Part shown: positions 24,801-36,760 of the stretch, piece by piece
Position numbering within the stretch: the stretch's first letter is position 1
How the letters are laid out: each line of letters starts with the position of its first letter
Origin: Gnetum montanum
Lineage: Eukaryota; Streptophyta; Gnetopsida; Gnetales; Gnetaceae
Assembly (NCBI GenBank): GCA_015680685.1
Contig: MNCI01022611.1
Location: 2,445,727-2,509,726 of the forward strand
DNA length: 64,000 bases
Direction of reading: 5' to 3'
Program-made: the position numbers and the translations under genes
The notes under the pieces: generated by a model
The model's input: only the letters and a program-made list of their open reading frames with translations
What the model was told of the DNA's origin: nothing
Databases searched by the model: none

Positions 24801-27016
24801 TAATGTAATCAGCATTGCCCAGTTATGGACCATGATGAAGGTCCTAATAGAAGATGCTTGATTTAACTGGGCTACCCATTTGGCCTCTAGGCTACGAGAT
24901 GAAATCCTCAAACTCCAAAAGGATCTCACCACAATATGCCACATCCACTATGCATTCTTTGTGGCATATTTGAGAATATTCATAGAGTTCTTAGTGGTGA
25001 GGAGGGATGGACAATGGATGAGCCAACACCCATCCCAACTCTCTAAGTCTTGAATAAAGCACATTTATCCAACCATGAAGGACTAGAACCCATTGAAGGA
25101 TGTTGGAGAATCATAATCTATCACCACTAAGGGACTTAGTGATAGGCATTGTGCTTTCCCTAATATCATGGGGATCGAGCCTCATGTTGAGCAAGCCAAT
25201 GTTGATAGGACTAAGGATTTGCATGCTGAAGCTGATAGGGTAGCTAGAGAAACGTTAAAGCAGCCCATGGTTGAGGAAGCAACACTAGCCACTTAGCAAC
25301 CTTTAAAGAGAAGGTTTACATTGAAGCTTGGCTAAACACATTAGGTGGTTACTGATATGTTTTAAATTTTGTTTTATGCTTTGGTTATTCTATGTTTTAT
25401 GTTTTATGTTTTAAGGTTGTGTTATTATTTTGTTAATTTGTTTTAATGATTTCGGTTTATTATTCTTGTAGACAAGCGACAAGAGCTAGCAGCCCAAGCC
25501 TTAGCAGTAGAGGAGGAATAGAGGCAACTAGAGGAGGCATTCCTACAATGGCATGAGGATGAGGGATTGGCCAATGTTATGTTTGATAACCTACATATCC
25601 TATTTAGTAAACCATTGCTAAGTGAACCCCTAGTCATCATCCCAAATGAGGATCCTAGTATGAAAACCCTTTGATGTTGTTCGTTATATTTTATTGTTTA
25701 ATGTTTAAGTTTTGTTATAATTTTTAATCAATTGTTATACTTGTTTTAGCTATCGAACCCCAAACAGATGCCTCTACTTCTACATTTCACATGAAACCAT
25801 GGGTAGAGGTTCCAAATAAGGTGGAATTCATGCATGGAATAGCTAAGGATATAATCAATCGATTGCAACAAGTTGCTCTCAAAATTATTCAAAACTTTGT
25901 ATCATTTTACCTTTAATTTATATTATAAGTTTTTATAGGTATATTGGTTACATGTTGTCGTTATGGCCATTCTTGTTGTATGTTATGCTTATGTGTATAT
26001 ATCATGGTTATGTTGCTTGCAATGCCTAAGGTTGTGTGGGACTCTAGCCATGACATGGAGATAGACTCCTTGCCTAGTCTTCCTCCTAAAGTGGAAAATT
26101 TTCAATGAAATTTATATGAAATTGCAACTAATCTTGCAATTTCATGTGCAAAGACTTTGTGGGAATTTCAATGGTCCAAAAAATCCCTATGGGAGCAAGT
26201 TATGGCCTTGAAGGAAAACACTAGGAGGTAAGCTCAAGTGATCAATGATATTCAAGATCACAAGGCTTTTGTGGAAGCCCAAAACAAAGAGTCTTTGAGA
26301 ACTAAGGAGATCACATGGGCTCACTATTGGAATGTCATCCATGACAAGGTTGCCCTTGCCAAATAGATAGTAGAGCAATAGCTGTAGATGCATCTAATCA
26401 CCTACAAGCTAAAGAGTGGAAGGATTATTGTGCCTAGGTCCTTGAGTGGGATTTATCACAAAAAGACTACAAATAGAAGTATAAGGCTAAACGTGAGTCT
26501 TATCTTAAATGGTTGAAATAAGAGACTCCCAAATAGTGTAAGTTGGAGCTATTCATAAAGGGAATTCAAGCTGAAATTGCCTTCAAATTATTTGGAGATA
26601 CTCTAACTCTGAATCAATTCCCTACTCCTCAAATCTCTACTACCACAAGTGAGGTATCTACTGCTACAGTGTCATGAGAGTCATATACATGAATGAAGGT
26701 CAATGAGAGTAACATCCTCACAAATGTTAATTTTTGGGATGTGGATTGCACCCACATGACAATAGACCAAATCCTCCATCATTTGGAGGTTTGCCTTCAA
26801 CATCTTCCCTAAGAATATATCATGCCAAAGTCCCCTCAAGTTTGTTTTGCTATATGATTTTACTATGTTTGATTTTTTTTTAAGTTATTAGCTTGATTTT
26901 ATAGTATGTTGATCACTAATTGGTCTTGTGTTATTATGCTACAGGCATCAGGCAATACCGATGACCCCAATGATGAGGGTGGAAACGATCCTCAACCTCC
27001 TATAGATGCCTCCTAG
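21805..27016 (+). pseudogene. Antisense multi-exon gene of element D, FCP1/HAD-like N-terminus
   Basis: Best preserved copy. Exon 1 (21805-21899) starts with ATG in 'atcaccATGaag' and encodes a basic MKRKAHTSKNPALENAG start, then donor GTAAGG. Exon 2 (23282-23733) reads ILVVVEMVEIFCC at HAD motif I, GTREFLTYLLQNFSVMMWS, and NNTLMVAH with FQNPPNT; donor GTAAGG at 23734. Further exons: 23845-24117, 24299-25344, 25472-25674, 25750-25870, about 26022-26839 and 26945-27016; intron 26840-26944 has GT and AG ends. Exon 4 stays open for about 340 codons apart from roughly nine stops. Exons 5 and 7 are Glu/Lys-rich and probably coiled coil. The end is an acidic tail and TAG at 27014. FCP1/NIF-type HAD enzymes dephosphorylate Ser of proteins such as the RNA polymerase II tail; here the catalytic Asp residues are gone. 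Family assignment is tentative, gene structure is firmer. Confidence 0.65.
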
Positions 27017-27375
27017 CACCACCGTCTATTTGAGTTATTCTGTTAATCACATTTGATGTTGATGTTGATGTTGTTATGGCTAGTGTTAACAATGACTCAA
27101 TTGTGGACGATTTTATAGTTTTATGATGTATTGTCTAAAAATTGTTTCCACACCATGTGGCTATGGTTGTTATGTTTGAGACATTTTAATTATTATTTTT
27201 AAGTTTCTATTTCTATTATATCATTTTAGCATTATAGTTATATTCATGTTACAAGCTTTTATGTTGCAATTATGGTATAAGGCTAAGTTGGCTAACTCAC
27301 ATGGTTTTAATGTAATAAAAAGGTAAAACTAGCTCGGAAATAAGATTGTAGATGAAAATAAGTCACGATGTTATG

Positions 27376-27540
27376 CATGTTTAAGGCCATGGTGGGCCAC
27401 ACATTTTGCCAATTTTAGGCCATGGCAGGCCATATGTTGTTTGCCAGTTTAAGGCCATAGTAGGCCACATGATATTTTGATAGTTTTATGCCATGGCAGG
27501 GCCTAGGATTTTCCTAGTTTTAGGCCATCGTAGGCCCTAG
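27376..27540. repeat. Array of the 'agtttaaggccatggcaggcc' motif between convergent genes of element D
   Basis: Five units of ttaaggccatggtgggccac, ttttaggccatggcaggccat and similar, spaced about 35 bp. They lie between the antisense gene stop (27016) and the gag-pro 3' end (27842). Each unit can pair GGCC with GGCC around CATGG. Same place as the array in A at 12017-12199. Confidence 0.75.
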
Positions 27541-27841
27541 AATTTTACAAAGGAAAACATTTTTTTTTTTTGTCTATTTTTTATTTCAAAATTTTTAATG
27601 GATTTTTCTAGTTTTAAAGTTTTTATGACATTTTTGTATTTAAGACTCTAAAAGAGAAAAATACCCTTAAAGTAAAAATGCAAAAAAGAGTAAACTTTAG
27701 GCTACATGAAAATTGAAATTCAACATAAAGTAAAACAAAATGGTGCATATAGGTAACATGTAAACTAGGCTACAAGGTTATAACTATAACTAAAAAAACA
27801 TGGCTATAAGTGCAAGAGGGAAAGCAAATTAGGAATGCACA

Positions 27842-27934
27842 TCATTTGTGCAAATGTTTCCTAATCTTTGAAAAATTAAGAAATGTATACAATCTACTTT
27901 GCACAAGCTTGTATTCCTCATCCCCTTTGCTAAC
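27842..27934 (-). pseudogene. Element D, last codons of gag-pro, separated from the rest by element C
   Basis: Minus-strand reading from the insertion gives SKGDEEYKLVQSRLYTFLNF followed by SKIRKHLHK, which resembles A's NLHQVRKHLRN near 12350. It continues the protease frame that ends at 45340 on the far side of C. Confidence 0.5.
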
Positions 27935-27939
27935 AATAT

Positions 27940-28773
27940 TGATGAGTGGTGAGGTACCCCTACACTCAACCATACGAATACAAGCGTAGCCCGTGCGATC
28001 CAGTCGAACTCCACAGACTAAGTGCCCACACACCTCATGGAACACTTAGGGTTAATCATTGGTTGTCTTCCCAGACTTACTTGTAGTTGTCACGGTGTAT
28101 GGTTAAGTAAGTCTGAGGTATATGATTTTTATATCTTTTTATGTTTTATCTCCTATGCTAACAAGGTGAAGGGTGAAGAGACTAATTGACTAACTTTAAC
28201 TAACTAATTAAGCATTACTTAACCTATCGTAAGCATCCATTTCCACTTACCGTTCACACCCTGAACCAATGCAACCTTGGTTACCAAACACTAGTCATTG
28301 CTGGGATCACCAAGCGTAATGCACATGCCCGAAGTGGTCATACTGAGACACTTAACTAGGAGAGAAGGGTTGAGAGAGGTTTAATTAACTAAGAAAGCAA
28401 TTAAATGATAAAAAATAAATAAAATCCTTATTTTCCTATTCCATGCACTACAAGGTTTATCCAAGAAGTTCATCTTTATTTCCATACACAACCTTGTGTT
28501 CAAGTATAATGTCTGCTCGAATAAAGATCTATTCACTTTGGGGTTCCTACTGCAGGCACATGGAAATTAATCTATCTCTAGAGAGGTAAAACTGCCAGAG
28601 TTTCCCTATGGTCTAGGCCTAGATTAGAAACAAGGGAGAGCTACCTCTTATTTATAGACTTGACAAAGCACCGTGAGATCACAGGGGACAACGCGGTATC
28701 GCGTACATGCTATCGCTAGGGATGCAATATCATGGCGGCCGCAATATCACATATGCAATATCATGTCCCATCA
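27940..28773 (-). repeat. 3' LTR of element C
   Basis: 834 bp, TGATGAGTGG at one end and CCCATCA at the other. It matches 44571-45339 and, in reverse, the B LTRs. Minus-strand TATAAATA at 28649-28656. Between TATA and the LTR end lie five decayed GATATC-type palindromes. Confidence 0.9.
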
Positions 28774-28782
28774 TACCCCCAT
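28774..28782 (-). other. Polypurine tract of element C
   Basis: On the element strand ATGGGGGTA stands immediately before the LTR start TGATGGGA. B has the decayed form ATTAGGGTA before 40142. Role in the family: primer for plus-strand DNA. Confidence 0.65.
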
Positions 28783-30848
28783 GACTAAATAAAAACTCAT
28801 CCTTGAGTTCCTTACAATAATATCGGGAAGGTATGGGATTATTGACTCAAATGGAACTAATAGGATGACATGTGAATGGATCATCATTACAAGATACAAA
28901 AAAACTGGTGTTCATGACAACAAGGGTGAACACCTTATTACATTGACATCAAGCCCCATTTGGCAGCTGAGAAAGAAGAGAGAAGAAGTCTTGTTGCTGC
29001 CAACGCCAAGATTGCGCCTTTCATCGTCTATCCATAAGCACATCATCGATCTCGTTCTTTTCATAGCTACTTCAGCACTGATCCATTCCAAGTGTTCCCT
29101 CAAGATCCAATCCATTGTTGTATGATTGTCATCTGCACCTTGTATTAGCAAGGGTAAGTGAATTTCAATGCAGTCGATACCTTGCCTCAGTGAAAGGTCC
29201 ATTGGCTAGGTTGTGGTATGGCTGATTACGGATCTGGAGATATATTAATGATGACTACCGAAGGTGTAGGGGTTAGGAGAAAATCGAAAAAAATTGGGCC
29301 CCTATACCCCCATGACTAATTGCGAACCTCCGGTAGTGAGAGAATGGAAAAGGAAAAAGAACAAGAAAGATGGGGAAAAAGAGACAACTATAACATTGGT
29401 AAAGTGGATGTCAAGATGGAAATGTACAAAATAAAGTAGATTACGAAAATGTTAAGGAAAAGAATTTAATGGATGCACCAAATAGGAATGCTAGTGGATC
29501 CTCCCCAAAGCAAACTCATGCCCTTAATGCCCTGACAAACCCACATTTGAAGAGTCCATAGACTCTGGGAATGTCATTTGGAACAAGAGTTAAAGTCTTA
29601 ACCATAAGAATTTACCAAAAAGAAAACAATGCATCCACCAATATATACACTAATGATACAATCGGCAATGATGTGAACAATGGAGAGAAGGATGGAGAGA
29701 ATAGAATGGAATGGAGTCTTAAGAACAAGGTGGTGTACAGCCCCTTGTGGAGTTCATGATTAATGTGACTTAGCAAATCTCATTCCAACTCCGACCTCAA
29801 ACCAGCCACATCTAGTGAGTTTGCATCAATGCATTCGGCCAATCCATCCCCTTGAATAACAAGAATGCCTCCCCCAAGAGCCACCACCATTCCGATGAAA
29901 TGAAGGAGGAGAGAATGAGAAGCGAGGAGAGCCTTAGTTAGAGGGAACATTTTTATTTTAGTTCCATAACTAGTGCTTGTAGCCCAAGGGATTATTTTGT
30001 CTAAGGGGTGTGCTTTAAATTCTCACTTCTTCTTCTTTTCTTGTTTTGTTGTTTTTTATTTTTGTTTTTTTATGCGTGAGAACCACACCATGCAAAGACT
30101 TCTTATTTTTATTGACTCAGCTTTCCAATAATTGGGTGACATCGAAATGGTAAGAAAACTCAAAAAGAAAACATCCAAGCACCCAAGAGAATGGCCAACA
30201 CAAATGCATCAAGTTCCCTTGAAGTCATACCCTTTTCAATCCTTGAGTCTTTCCTTAGTTTGAGAGATACCCAATCACCGATTCATTAGAGTTCTTATTA
30301 GAAAGGGACTGTACATTTCCAAGCCAAGAGAGACCATGGACTTTGTGGATGTATGAATCAACTGGACTCATTGCTTGCCATATCAAAAGAAACATACCTT
30401 AGTATCAACATCATAACTTAAAGGTAAACCAAACATTAGCAATCAATGGGAAAACGGTTCATACCATTATTAAGAACACTTATTGGGTGACAAACTTACA
30501 GGATGGGTAACACACACACACACACACAAAGAAATGAAAAAGTATAACGATATTGTAAAACAAAAATAAGAAAAGTTAAAGAAATTTGTAAATAAAAAAT
30601 ATGTAAGACAAAAAAGTGTAAAACAAAAATGTGAAAAACAAAAATGTGTAAAACAAAAATGTGTAAAGCAAAAACGTGCAAAACAAAAATGTGTAAAACA
30701 AAAATGTGTACAAAAAAAAACTAAAAAGAACTAAGGGCCTCCAATGATCAGCATAGGTGGCCATCTCCCCCATGACTGAATGGAAAGGGAGAGATCCAAA
30801 ATAATGAGTGTCTGTTTGAATTTTGTAAAAGTGCCCAACTTCTCCCCA
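28783..30848 (-). other. 3' spacer of element C
   Basis: About 2 kb that is the inverted counterpart of B 38130-40141. Both copies can be read as VVALGG followed by ILVIQ, GLA and CIDANSLDV (C near 29880-29800; B near 39015-39095), with stops. That could be the remnant of an extra reading frame, but no transmembrane or env-like signature is visible. Contains a CA repeat (30510-30528) and a 15-bp minisatellite (30600-30716). Confidence 0.5.
30600..30716. repeat. Minisatellite, 15-bp unit 'aaaacaaaaatgtgt', about 8 units
   Basis: Near-identical units of gtgtaaaacaaaaat. The B counterpart at 38220-38300 has fewer units of the reverse complement. A short CA repeat (30510-30528) is its neighbour, matched by a broken GT repeat at 38347-38370 in B. 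Confidence 0.85.
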
Positions 30849-30861
30849 TTAATTGATGGGA

Positions 30862-30966
30862 TGCGATATCACATGGGCCGCGATATCGTGTATGCGATAT
30901 CGCGTCTGCTGTGATATCGCATCCCCCGCAATATTTCATACACGATATCACGTACATGATATCACG
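30862..30966 (+). promoter_or_regulatory. Array of GCGATATCGC-type palindromes upstream of the TATA box
   Basis: Six exact GATATC cores plus one decayed copy (gcaatattt), spaced about 13-20 bp and mostly embedded in CGATATCG or TGATATCA. They lie directly upstream of TATAAATA. The 3' LTR has eight (40150-40280), the C LTRs five and two. Position and symmetry suggest binding sites for a dimeric factor; this is inference. Confidence 0.55.
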
Positions 30967-30981
30967 GTCTATCACCATATC

Positions 30982-30989
30982 TATAAATA
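30982..30989 (+). promoter_or_regulatory. TATA box of element B 5' LTR
   Basis: TATAAATA in 'atatcTATAAATAagagg', conserved in all four B and C LTRs (40290-40297; 28649-28656 and 45280-45287 on the minus strand). Confidence 0.7.
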
Positions 30990-31835
30990 AGAGGTGGCTC
31001 TCCCTTGTTTCCTCATCCTAGGCTAGAAGTAGGGAAACTCTGGCACATTAATCACTCCAGAGATAGAATATTTTCCATGTGCCCGCAATAGGAGTCCTAA
31101 AGTGAATAGATCTTTCTTCGAGAAACATTGTACCTGAACACAAGTTGTGTACAGCAATAACGACGAGCTTCTTGGATAAACCTTGCAATGCATGGAATAG
31201 TATTTTATTATTTTTATTTATTACTTTTCATTTATTACCTTGCAGTAATGCGGAATGAGTATGACTTGATTATGAGCATTTAAGAAACAGATGCTCATCA
31301 CGATTAGATTCTCTCTTACCCTTATCTCCTAGTAACGCGAAATGAGTATGACTTGATTACGAGCATTTAAGGATGTGTATGGATAATCAGGGAATGGATG
31401 CTCATCGCACTTAGGCTTGTTAACTGCCTCAATACAACCACTTCGAGCACGTGCGTTACGCGTGGTGATCCTAGCAATGATTAGCATTTGGTAGCCATGG
31501 TTGCATCGGTTTAGGGTGTGTACGGTAAGTGGGAATGGATGCTTACATAGGTTAAGTAATGCTTAGTTAGTTAGTTAAAGTTAGTAAATTAGTCTCTTCA
31601 CCCTTCACCTTGTTAGCATAGGAGATAAAACATAAAAAGATATAAAAATCATATACCTCATACTTACTTAACCATACACCATGAAAACTATAAGTAAGTC
31701 TAGGAAGACAATGAATGATTAACCCTAAGTGTTCCATGAGGTGTGTAGGCACTTAGTCTACAGAGTTCAACCGAATCGTGCATGCTACACTCATATTTGT
31801 ATGGTTGAGTGTAAGGGTATCTTGCGACTCATCAT

Positions 31836-31853
31836 TGGTACCGTTGCCGGGGA
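31836..31853 (+). other. Primer-binding site of element B
   Basis: TGGTACCGTTGCCGGGGA, one base after the LTR. It differs by one base from the common plant form TGGCGCCGTTGCCGGGGA, held to pair with tRNA-Asp in Athila-type elements. Confidence 0.8.
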
Positions 31854-31974
31854 CTAAGTGTTTGTGCGCCGAATAGAACATAAAGGATATCACTCACATT
31901 GTTGGGAGCCTAAATGAACCTTTAGATTAATTAATAGAAAAATTTTATAATGGTGAAATAGCACACCGATAAAA

Positions 31975-34160
31975 ATGTCTTCTTCTCACAATAGTAATTC
32001 ACCGTCTAGGGATAATACACGAGATAGTCGGCAACATAAAACACATAACCAAAATCAGCCAAGTCCTAAACAATACAAGATAGTCTATACTCATCCAGAT
32101 GAGTATATCAAAAATTTACCTTTATCCTCCATCAAGACGAACAACTACGATGGAGAGATCTGCAAGGTAACATTGTGTTACCCCCAAACCGATCAATCCC
32201 TAACATGCTCTTCCGTGCTTTGGCACAAATTAGCATAACCGAATTATTTGTTGAATATGTTGCAGAAGACTTTGATATGAGGGATTATCATCCCATAGAC
32301 GCACAAGGTATGAGGGACTTCAGGCAGGAGAGTCAACATACACTTTTGAAGGGCAAAGGTCTGCACGTCCTTAGCGAAATAGGAGATGAGGAACCCCTTA
32401 TAATGGGTTCTCTAGTAAATGATGTTCCCACTCCTAATGATGGTGAGGAGGTTAGGTATCAAAACCTATGCTCAACGATACATAACACTGGTTCTGATCC
32501 CCATGAATTCCAACTATTCATAGAAGAAACAACCACTCAAGCTAAGGACAGGCACTTAGATCGTTACCACGATCGAGGCCAAAGCAGCCAAAGAGAAGGT
32601 AAGAAACATCATCATGGCGATGGTTCCCATTTTTCTTCCCCTTCATCTCACCACTCATCCTCTCCTTCCACATCTAGGTGCAGCCACCATAAACATAACA
32701 GTGAGGATAAGGGTAGGAAGGACGAAAAACCTTGATGGGAAAGTCGAGAAAGAGGACAAGGGAAAGGACGTAGGGAGAGTAGGGAACAATGAAGACATCA
32801 TAGGCATCATGAAAGAGATGATCATAATGAGCCCCTACTTGCAACCCGAAGTATGCTTGACATAACGGAGGCCGTTAGGATTCCAACAAGGCACCAAAAG
32901 GACAATCGGATCAAGCGTTTAGACATGAACAACATCCCACATTTTGAAGGGGGATACAATGTTGATCCACAGTATCATTTATAGGCATTCCACGATGCTT
33001 GTGCCTTGCAGAATATAGAAAATGAGTGGCAAAAGCTTAAGTCGTTCCAAAGGACACTCACCAAAGAAGCAGAGAGTTGGTACCGGTCCTTAGAACTGGA
33101 AACCATCAGGAGGTGGAGTATGATGCTAAAACTCTTCAATGATAAATATCAGACATACTCCAGAGTGTCCAATTTGCGTAAGCAGATCCAAGGCTGAAAA
33201 CAAGGTACTTATGAACCCTTGGATGCTGCCATGGCCTACTACCATACATTGTTACATCATTTCCCGAGCCATGGGTACGCTTAGCGGGATCAACTTTGCC
33301 ACATCGTGGATGGGCTAAGGCATGAAACTAGAAGAACCCTTGGGACTTATGCCCAAGGGAGGCTATCACAACTTAGAGTCCATGAAGTACATCATTTTTT
33401 GGAACAAGTAGCACAAGAAGAAGATGAGCTACGTAAGAGGGAAAGTGTGGAAGAATACAATCGCAACCCCTCCCTTCAAAAGAAGGGAGTGAAATCTTGT
33501 GATGAGGAAGATGAGTCACCACTCGAAGAGTTGGTGAATTGGAAAACCTTGCCGATCCAAAAATTAACAACTGAAGTATCGGCTAAGGTAGATCAGCTAT
33601 GGGATTCCTTAGACTCAAGACTTGAAAGTATCTTGAAAATCGTAGAAGAGTCTAAGGAGGAATGAAGTAGTGACAAAGGTAAGACAAAGCAGAGAAATGC
33701 AAGCCCTGCACATAACAAGGGTAAAGGGAAAAATCCTATCTCTGATGAGGTTGTGGAATCTGACACAGACGATGACGGTGGATGTGAGATCTGCCAATAT
33801 GACCATCCTAAGGGATTTTGTCCAATTATCTCACATCTACAGGAGTCTGGGGTGTATGCGCTAAATCCAAGACTCAACCAACGGCAAACACCCCGAAGGT
33901 TACCTTATCCACAAGGTAACCCAAGGCAGTTCCACCAACCCCTAATGTATTATCCAAGTGGAACTCCACCACAATCCATCAGATAGCATTAGCAATGGTA
34001 ATACCCACAGTCATGGGGGATGCCACCGCCAATACAACAGTATCCTTACCGACAGCCAAACCCATATGGATATTATGTGCAGCAGTCAGTTTCTCTAGGT
34101 GACTCCATGGATCACATAATCCCTCCACGTTACTACCTAGTTCAAGAGTAATTTAGGACT
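31975..34160 (+). pseudogene. Element B gag, decayed
   Basis: Starts with MSSSHNSNSPSRDN at 31975; the C copy starts likewise, supporting this start. A frameshift lies near 32170-32235. A charged Ser/His-rich region (32550-32730) precedes the capsid core: IPHFEGGYNVDPQYH, then FQRTLTKEAESWYRSLE, MMLKLFNDKYQ, SNLRKQIQG and, after a stop, HHFPSHGYA (32930-33290). The tail holds VDGLRHETRRTLGTYAQGRL, an acidic coiled segment (33390-33660) and the zinc knuckle CEICQYDHPKGFC near 33783-33821 (CX2CX3HX4C), then a Pro/Gln-rich end. Packages genomic RNA in the family. Several stops, inactive. Confidence 0.85.
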
Positions 34161-34295
34161 CCTTCTCCTCTAGGAAATGCTTCATACCCACACTATCCTC
34201 CAAATCCATCCGCATCTCTTACGCTAGTAGCTCCACCGCCAACCACTCCAACAAGACCCAGAGTAATTCCCACTCAACCACAACAATTCAACACC

Positions 34296-35345
34296 ATGAG
34301 GGCTCCCAATCCTCAATTCTCAGTTGGTCCTAACAACCACACGCTAAAAAGACCTTTCTTTAGGACCAACAATCCAACCAAGCCCTCACCTTCACAAGCA
34401 GTTGAACACCCAAACACCTCCATACCAAATAAGATTTTGGGAAACCCTTTAGCCGAGAAATTGAGGCCAATGCACACGGTTATGTTAACACATACCACTA
34501 CTGACTGGATTAAGGTAGGCCACCTTCCCAAGAAATTCTCTAATCTGGAAGCCCCCTAATTTATCTCCAAGTCGCTGGGAATGAACCTCATAAGGCTCTT
34601 CTTGACTCAAGCACCAGGGTCAACTTAATTTTGCAAGAATTGTATAAGACCTAGAGCCTGCCTCCACTCAAGAAGAGCAATATTCACTTAGAGCTGGATG
34701 ATCATTCTATCACTGTTCCCTTGGGACAGGTCGACGACATTGTCACCACCGTAGGTGGTTGGTCATATCCAGCTGATTTCCTAGTAATCCAAATAAACAA
34801 TAAAAACGGGGACTTCCCAATAATTATGGGAAGGGCATGGCTGAGCATAGTAGATGCACACCTAGGAATTTGTAATCTTTCCCTAGATATATCCAAGAAA
34901 AATACCTTTGGAAATATTGAGAATAAGAAGGTTCCATGCATCACATATAGTGACATAGGGTGCCATTGCGTGTAGAAATCATGGGTAATGTGGAGTTTAA
35001 CATTTCCTGCATGCAATCGGTGTGCACAAGACATCGACATACAAAAATGCCTATATGCAATAGCCACACAACAAGAAAGCACCCAGTGGCTGATGGCTGA
35101 CCAAGAGAACAATTCCACAACATGCATGGAACTGACTGAGGGAATAATGAGCACTTATGTTGAAAGCATGGATGCACTTGAGCAGGTCCATAGCCAACTT
35201 CCAACCATTAACCATGAAAGCATTAACTGGGGGAAGTTGAAAATTCTTGAAAACTTTAAACAAGAGCCCGTAGATTTAAAATCGTTGCCCACCGGTTTGG
35301 AATACATGACCCTTAAAAATGGAAAACTGGTAATCATCAATGCAT
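34296..35345 (+). pseudogene. Element B protease region, decayed
   Basis: After a Pro/Asn-rich linker (34296-34440) comes TDWIKVGHLPKKFSNLEAP, then HKALLDSSTRVNLI (near 34590-34630), where the active-site triad reads Asp-Ser-Ser; the C copy has Asp-Ser-Gly. Further on are LGQVDDIVTTVGGWSYPADF and FPIIMGRAWLSIVDAHLGI (34720-34870), the flap and C-terminal motif of Athila-type retropepsins. A Cys/Asp-rich linker reaches the RT start (35345). Cleaves Gag-Pol in the family. In-frame stops. Confidence 0.8.
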
Positions 35346-36433
35346 AGCTTGATCCCAAGCAAAAAGAAATTTTGCTAAAGGTGATAAATAAGTGGTCAAG
35401 AGCCTTTGCTTGGTCATACCCTAAACTAACTGAAATAGACCCTAGGATATGCCAGCATAGGATTTACACGGACCCCTCCATGAAACCTCGCAAACAACCA
35501 TAGAGACGATTGAACCCGAAGTTAAAACAAATAGTAAAACAGGAGATAGAGAAACTTCTCAAGGCTGGGTTCATTTATCCCATTGCTAATAGAGAATGGG
35601 TTAGCCCTCTTGTAATTGTACCAAAGAAAGGAGGCAAATGGAGGGTATGTATAGACTTTAGGCTATTGAATATGGCAACCTTCAAAGATCACTTCCCATT
35701 TCCATTTGTTGATCAAGTCTTAGACATGATAGTAGAGCATCACTACTATAGTTTTCTAGATGGGTACAGTGGGTACAACCAAATACGAATCGCTCCAAAA
35801 GACCAAGCCAAAACAACGTTCACCAGCCCTTTGAGAATGTTAGCATATAAACAAATGTCTTTTGGCTTGTGCAATGCCCCTGCCACATTCCAACGATTAG
35901 TTCTAAGCATCTTTCAGCAGCACATAGGTAACAAAGTAGAAGTCTTTATGGATGACTTCTCCACTTATGAGACGAGCTTTGATCAAGCCCTCGACTGGTT
36001 GGAGCAAGTATTGAAACGATGTGTTGAAACCAACCTAAAGTTCAACTAGCAGAAGAGCCATTTGATGGTTCAAGAGGGTGTAGTACTGGGACATAAAGTT
36101 TCACAATCAGGAATAGAGGTGGATCCAGAAAAAATTAAAGTCATCCAAGGAATTACCCGACAACCAGAAACTGTCAAAGATGTTTGGTCATTCCTTGGAC
36201 ACACTAGCTATTACAAGAGATTTATCAAGAATTTCTCTAAAATTTCCAAGTCGTTGGTGGAATTAACGAAAAAAGATGCACTATTCGAAGGGACCAGGGA
36301 ATGTGAACGAGCATTCCAAACTCGTAAACAAAGGCTCGTAGAAACTCCCATTCTACAAGCCCCTGATTGGTTCAAGTCATTCCATATCATGACCAACGCA
36401 TCTAATTACGCCTTAGGAGCAATACTGACATAA
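35346..36433 (+). pseudogene. Element B reverse transcriptase, decayed
   Basis: Two long open stretches give an almost full gypsy RT: NPKLKQIVKQEIEKLLKAG, VSPLVIVPKKGGKWRVCIDF, the FPFPFVDQVLDMI block, SFLDGYSGYNQIRIAP, KQMSFGLCNAPATFQR, then the catalytic FMDDF (near 35950). After a stop near 36048 it continues with VVLGHKVSQSGIEVDPEKI and FLGHTSYYKRFIKNFS, ending at NYALGAILT where the RNase H hinge starts. The catalytic Asp pair is present. One stop before and few within; this is the least damaged enzyme in the window. C lacks it entirely. Confidence 0.92.
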
Positions 36434-36760
36434 TTAGATGAACAAAAATGACCTTATTACATTCACTATGCCAATAAGAGTATCCACAGTGCACAACCTA
36501 ACTACACGACTACGGAAAAGGAATTAATGGTTGTAGTGTTTGCACTGGACAACTTTTGGCACTATGTATTGGGCTACAAATTATATATCCATATGGATCA
36601 TAGTGCAATTAGGTTCCTTATAAACAAACCAACGGTTAGCCCATGTATCATACGTTGGTTGGTAATTCTTCAGGAATTCAATTTAACAATAGTGGATAGC
36701 AAAGGCATCGAGAATGTAGTCACAGATCACTTATCTCAGTTGCGTTGGGACAACAAAGAG
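36434..36760 (+). pseudogene. Element B RNase H, decayed
   Basis: Continues from RT with YYIHYANKSIHSAQPNYTTT, then EKELMVVVFALDNFWHYVLG, HMDHSAIRFLINK and RWLVILQEFNLTIVDSKG, ending with a VTDHLSQL block (near 36720). These are the standard RT-proximal RNase H blocks of Ty3/gypsy pol. A stop and a frame change occur near 36430. Degrades the RNA strand of the hybrid in the family. Confidence 0.88.

Larger units (their letters stand above)
30854..31834 (+). repeat. 5' LTR of element B
   Basis: 981 bp, TGATGGGATG to GACTCATCA. It contains seven GATATC-type palindromes at 30862-30966, TATAAATA at 30982-30989, and an internal duplication ('aatgagtatgacttgattacgagcatttaag' type, copies at about 31255-31285 and 31336-31366) that is absent from the C LTRs. 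Confidence 0.92.
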
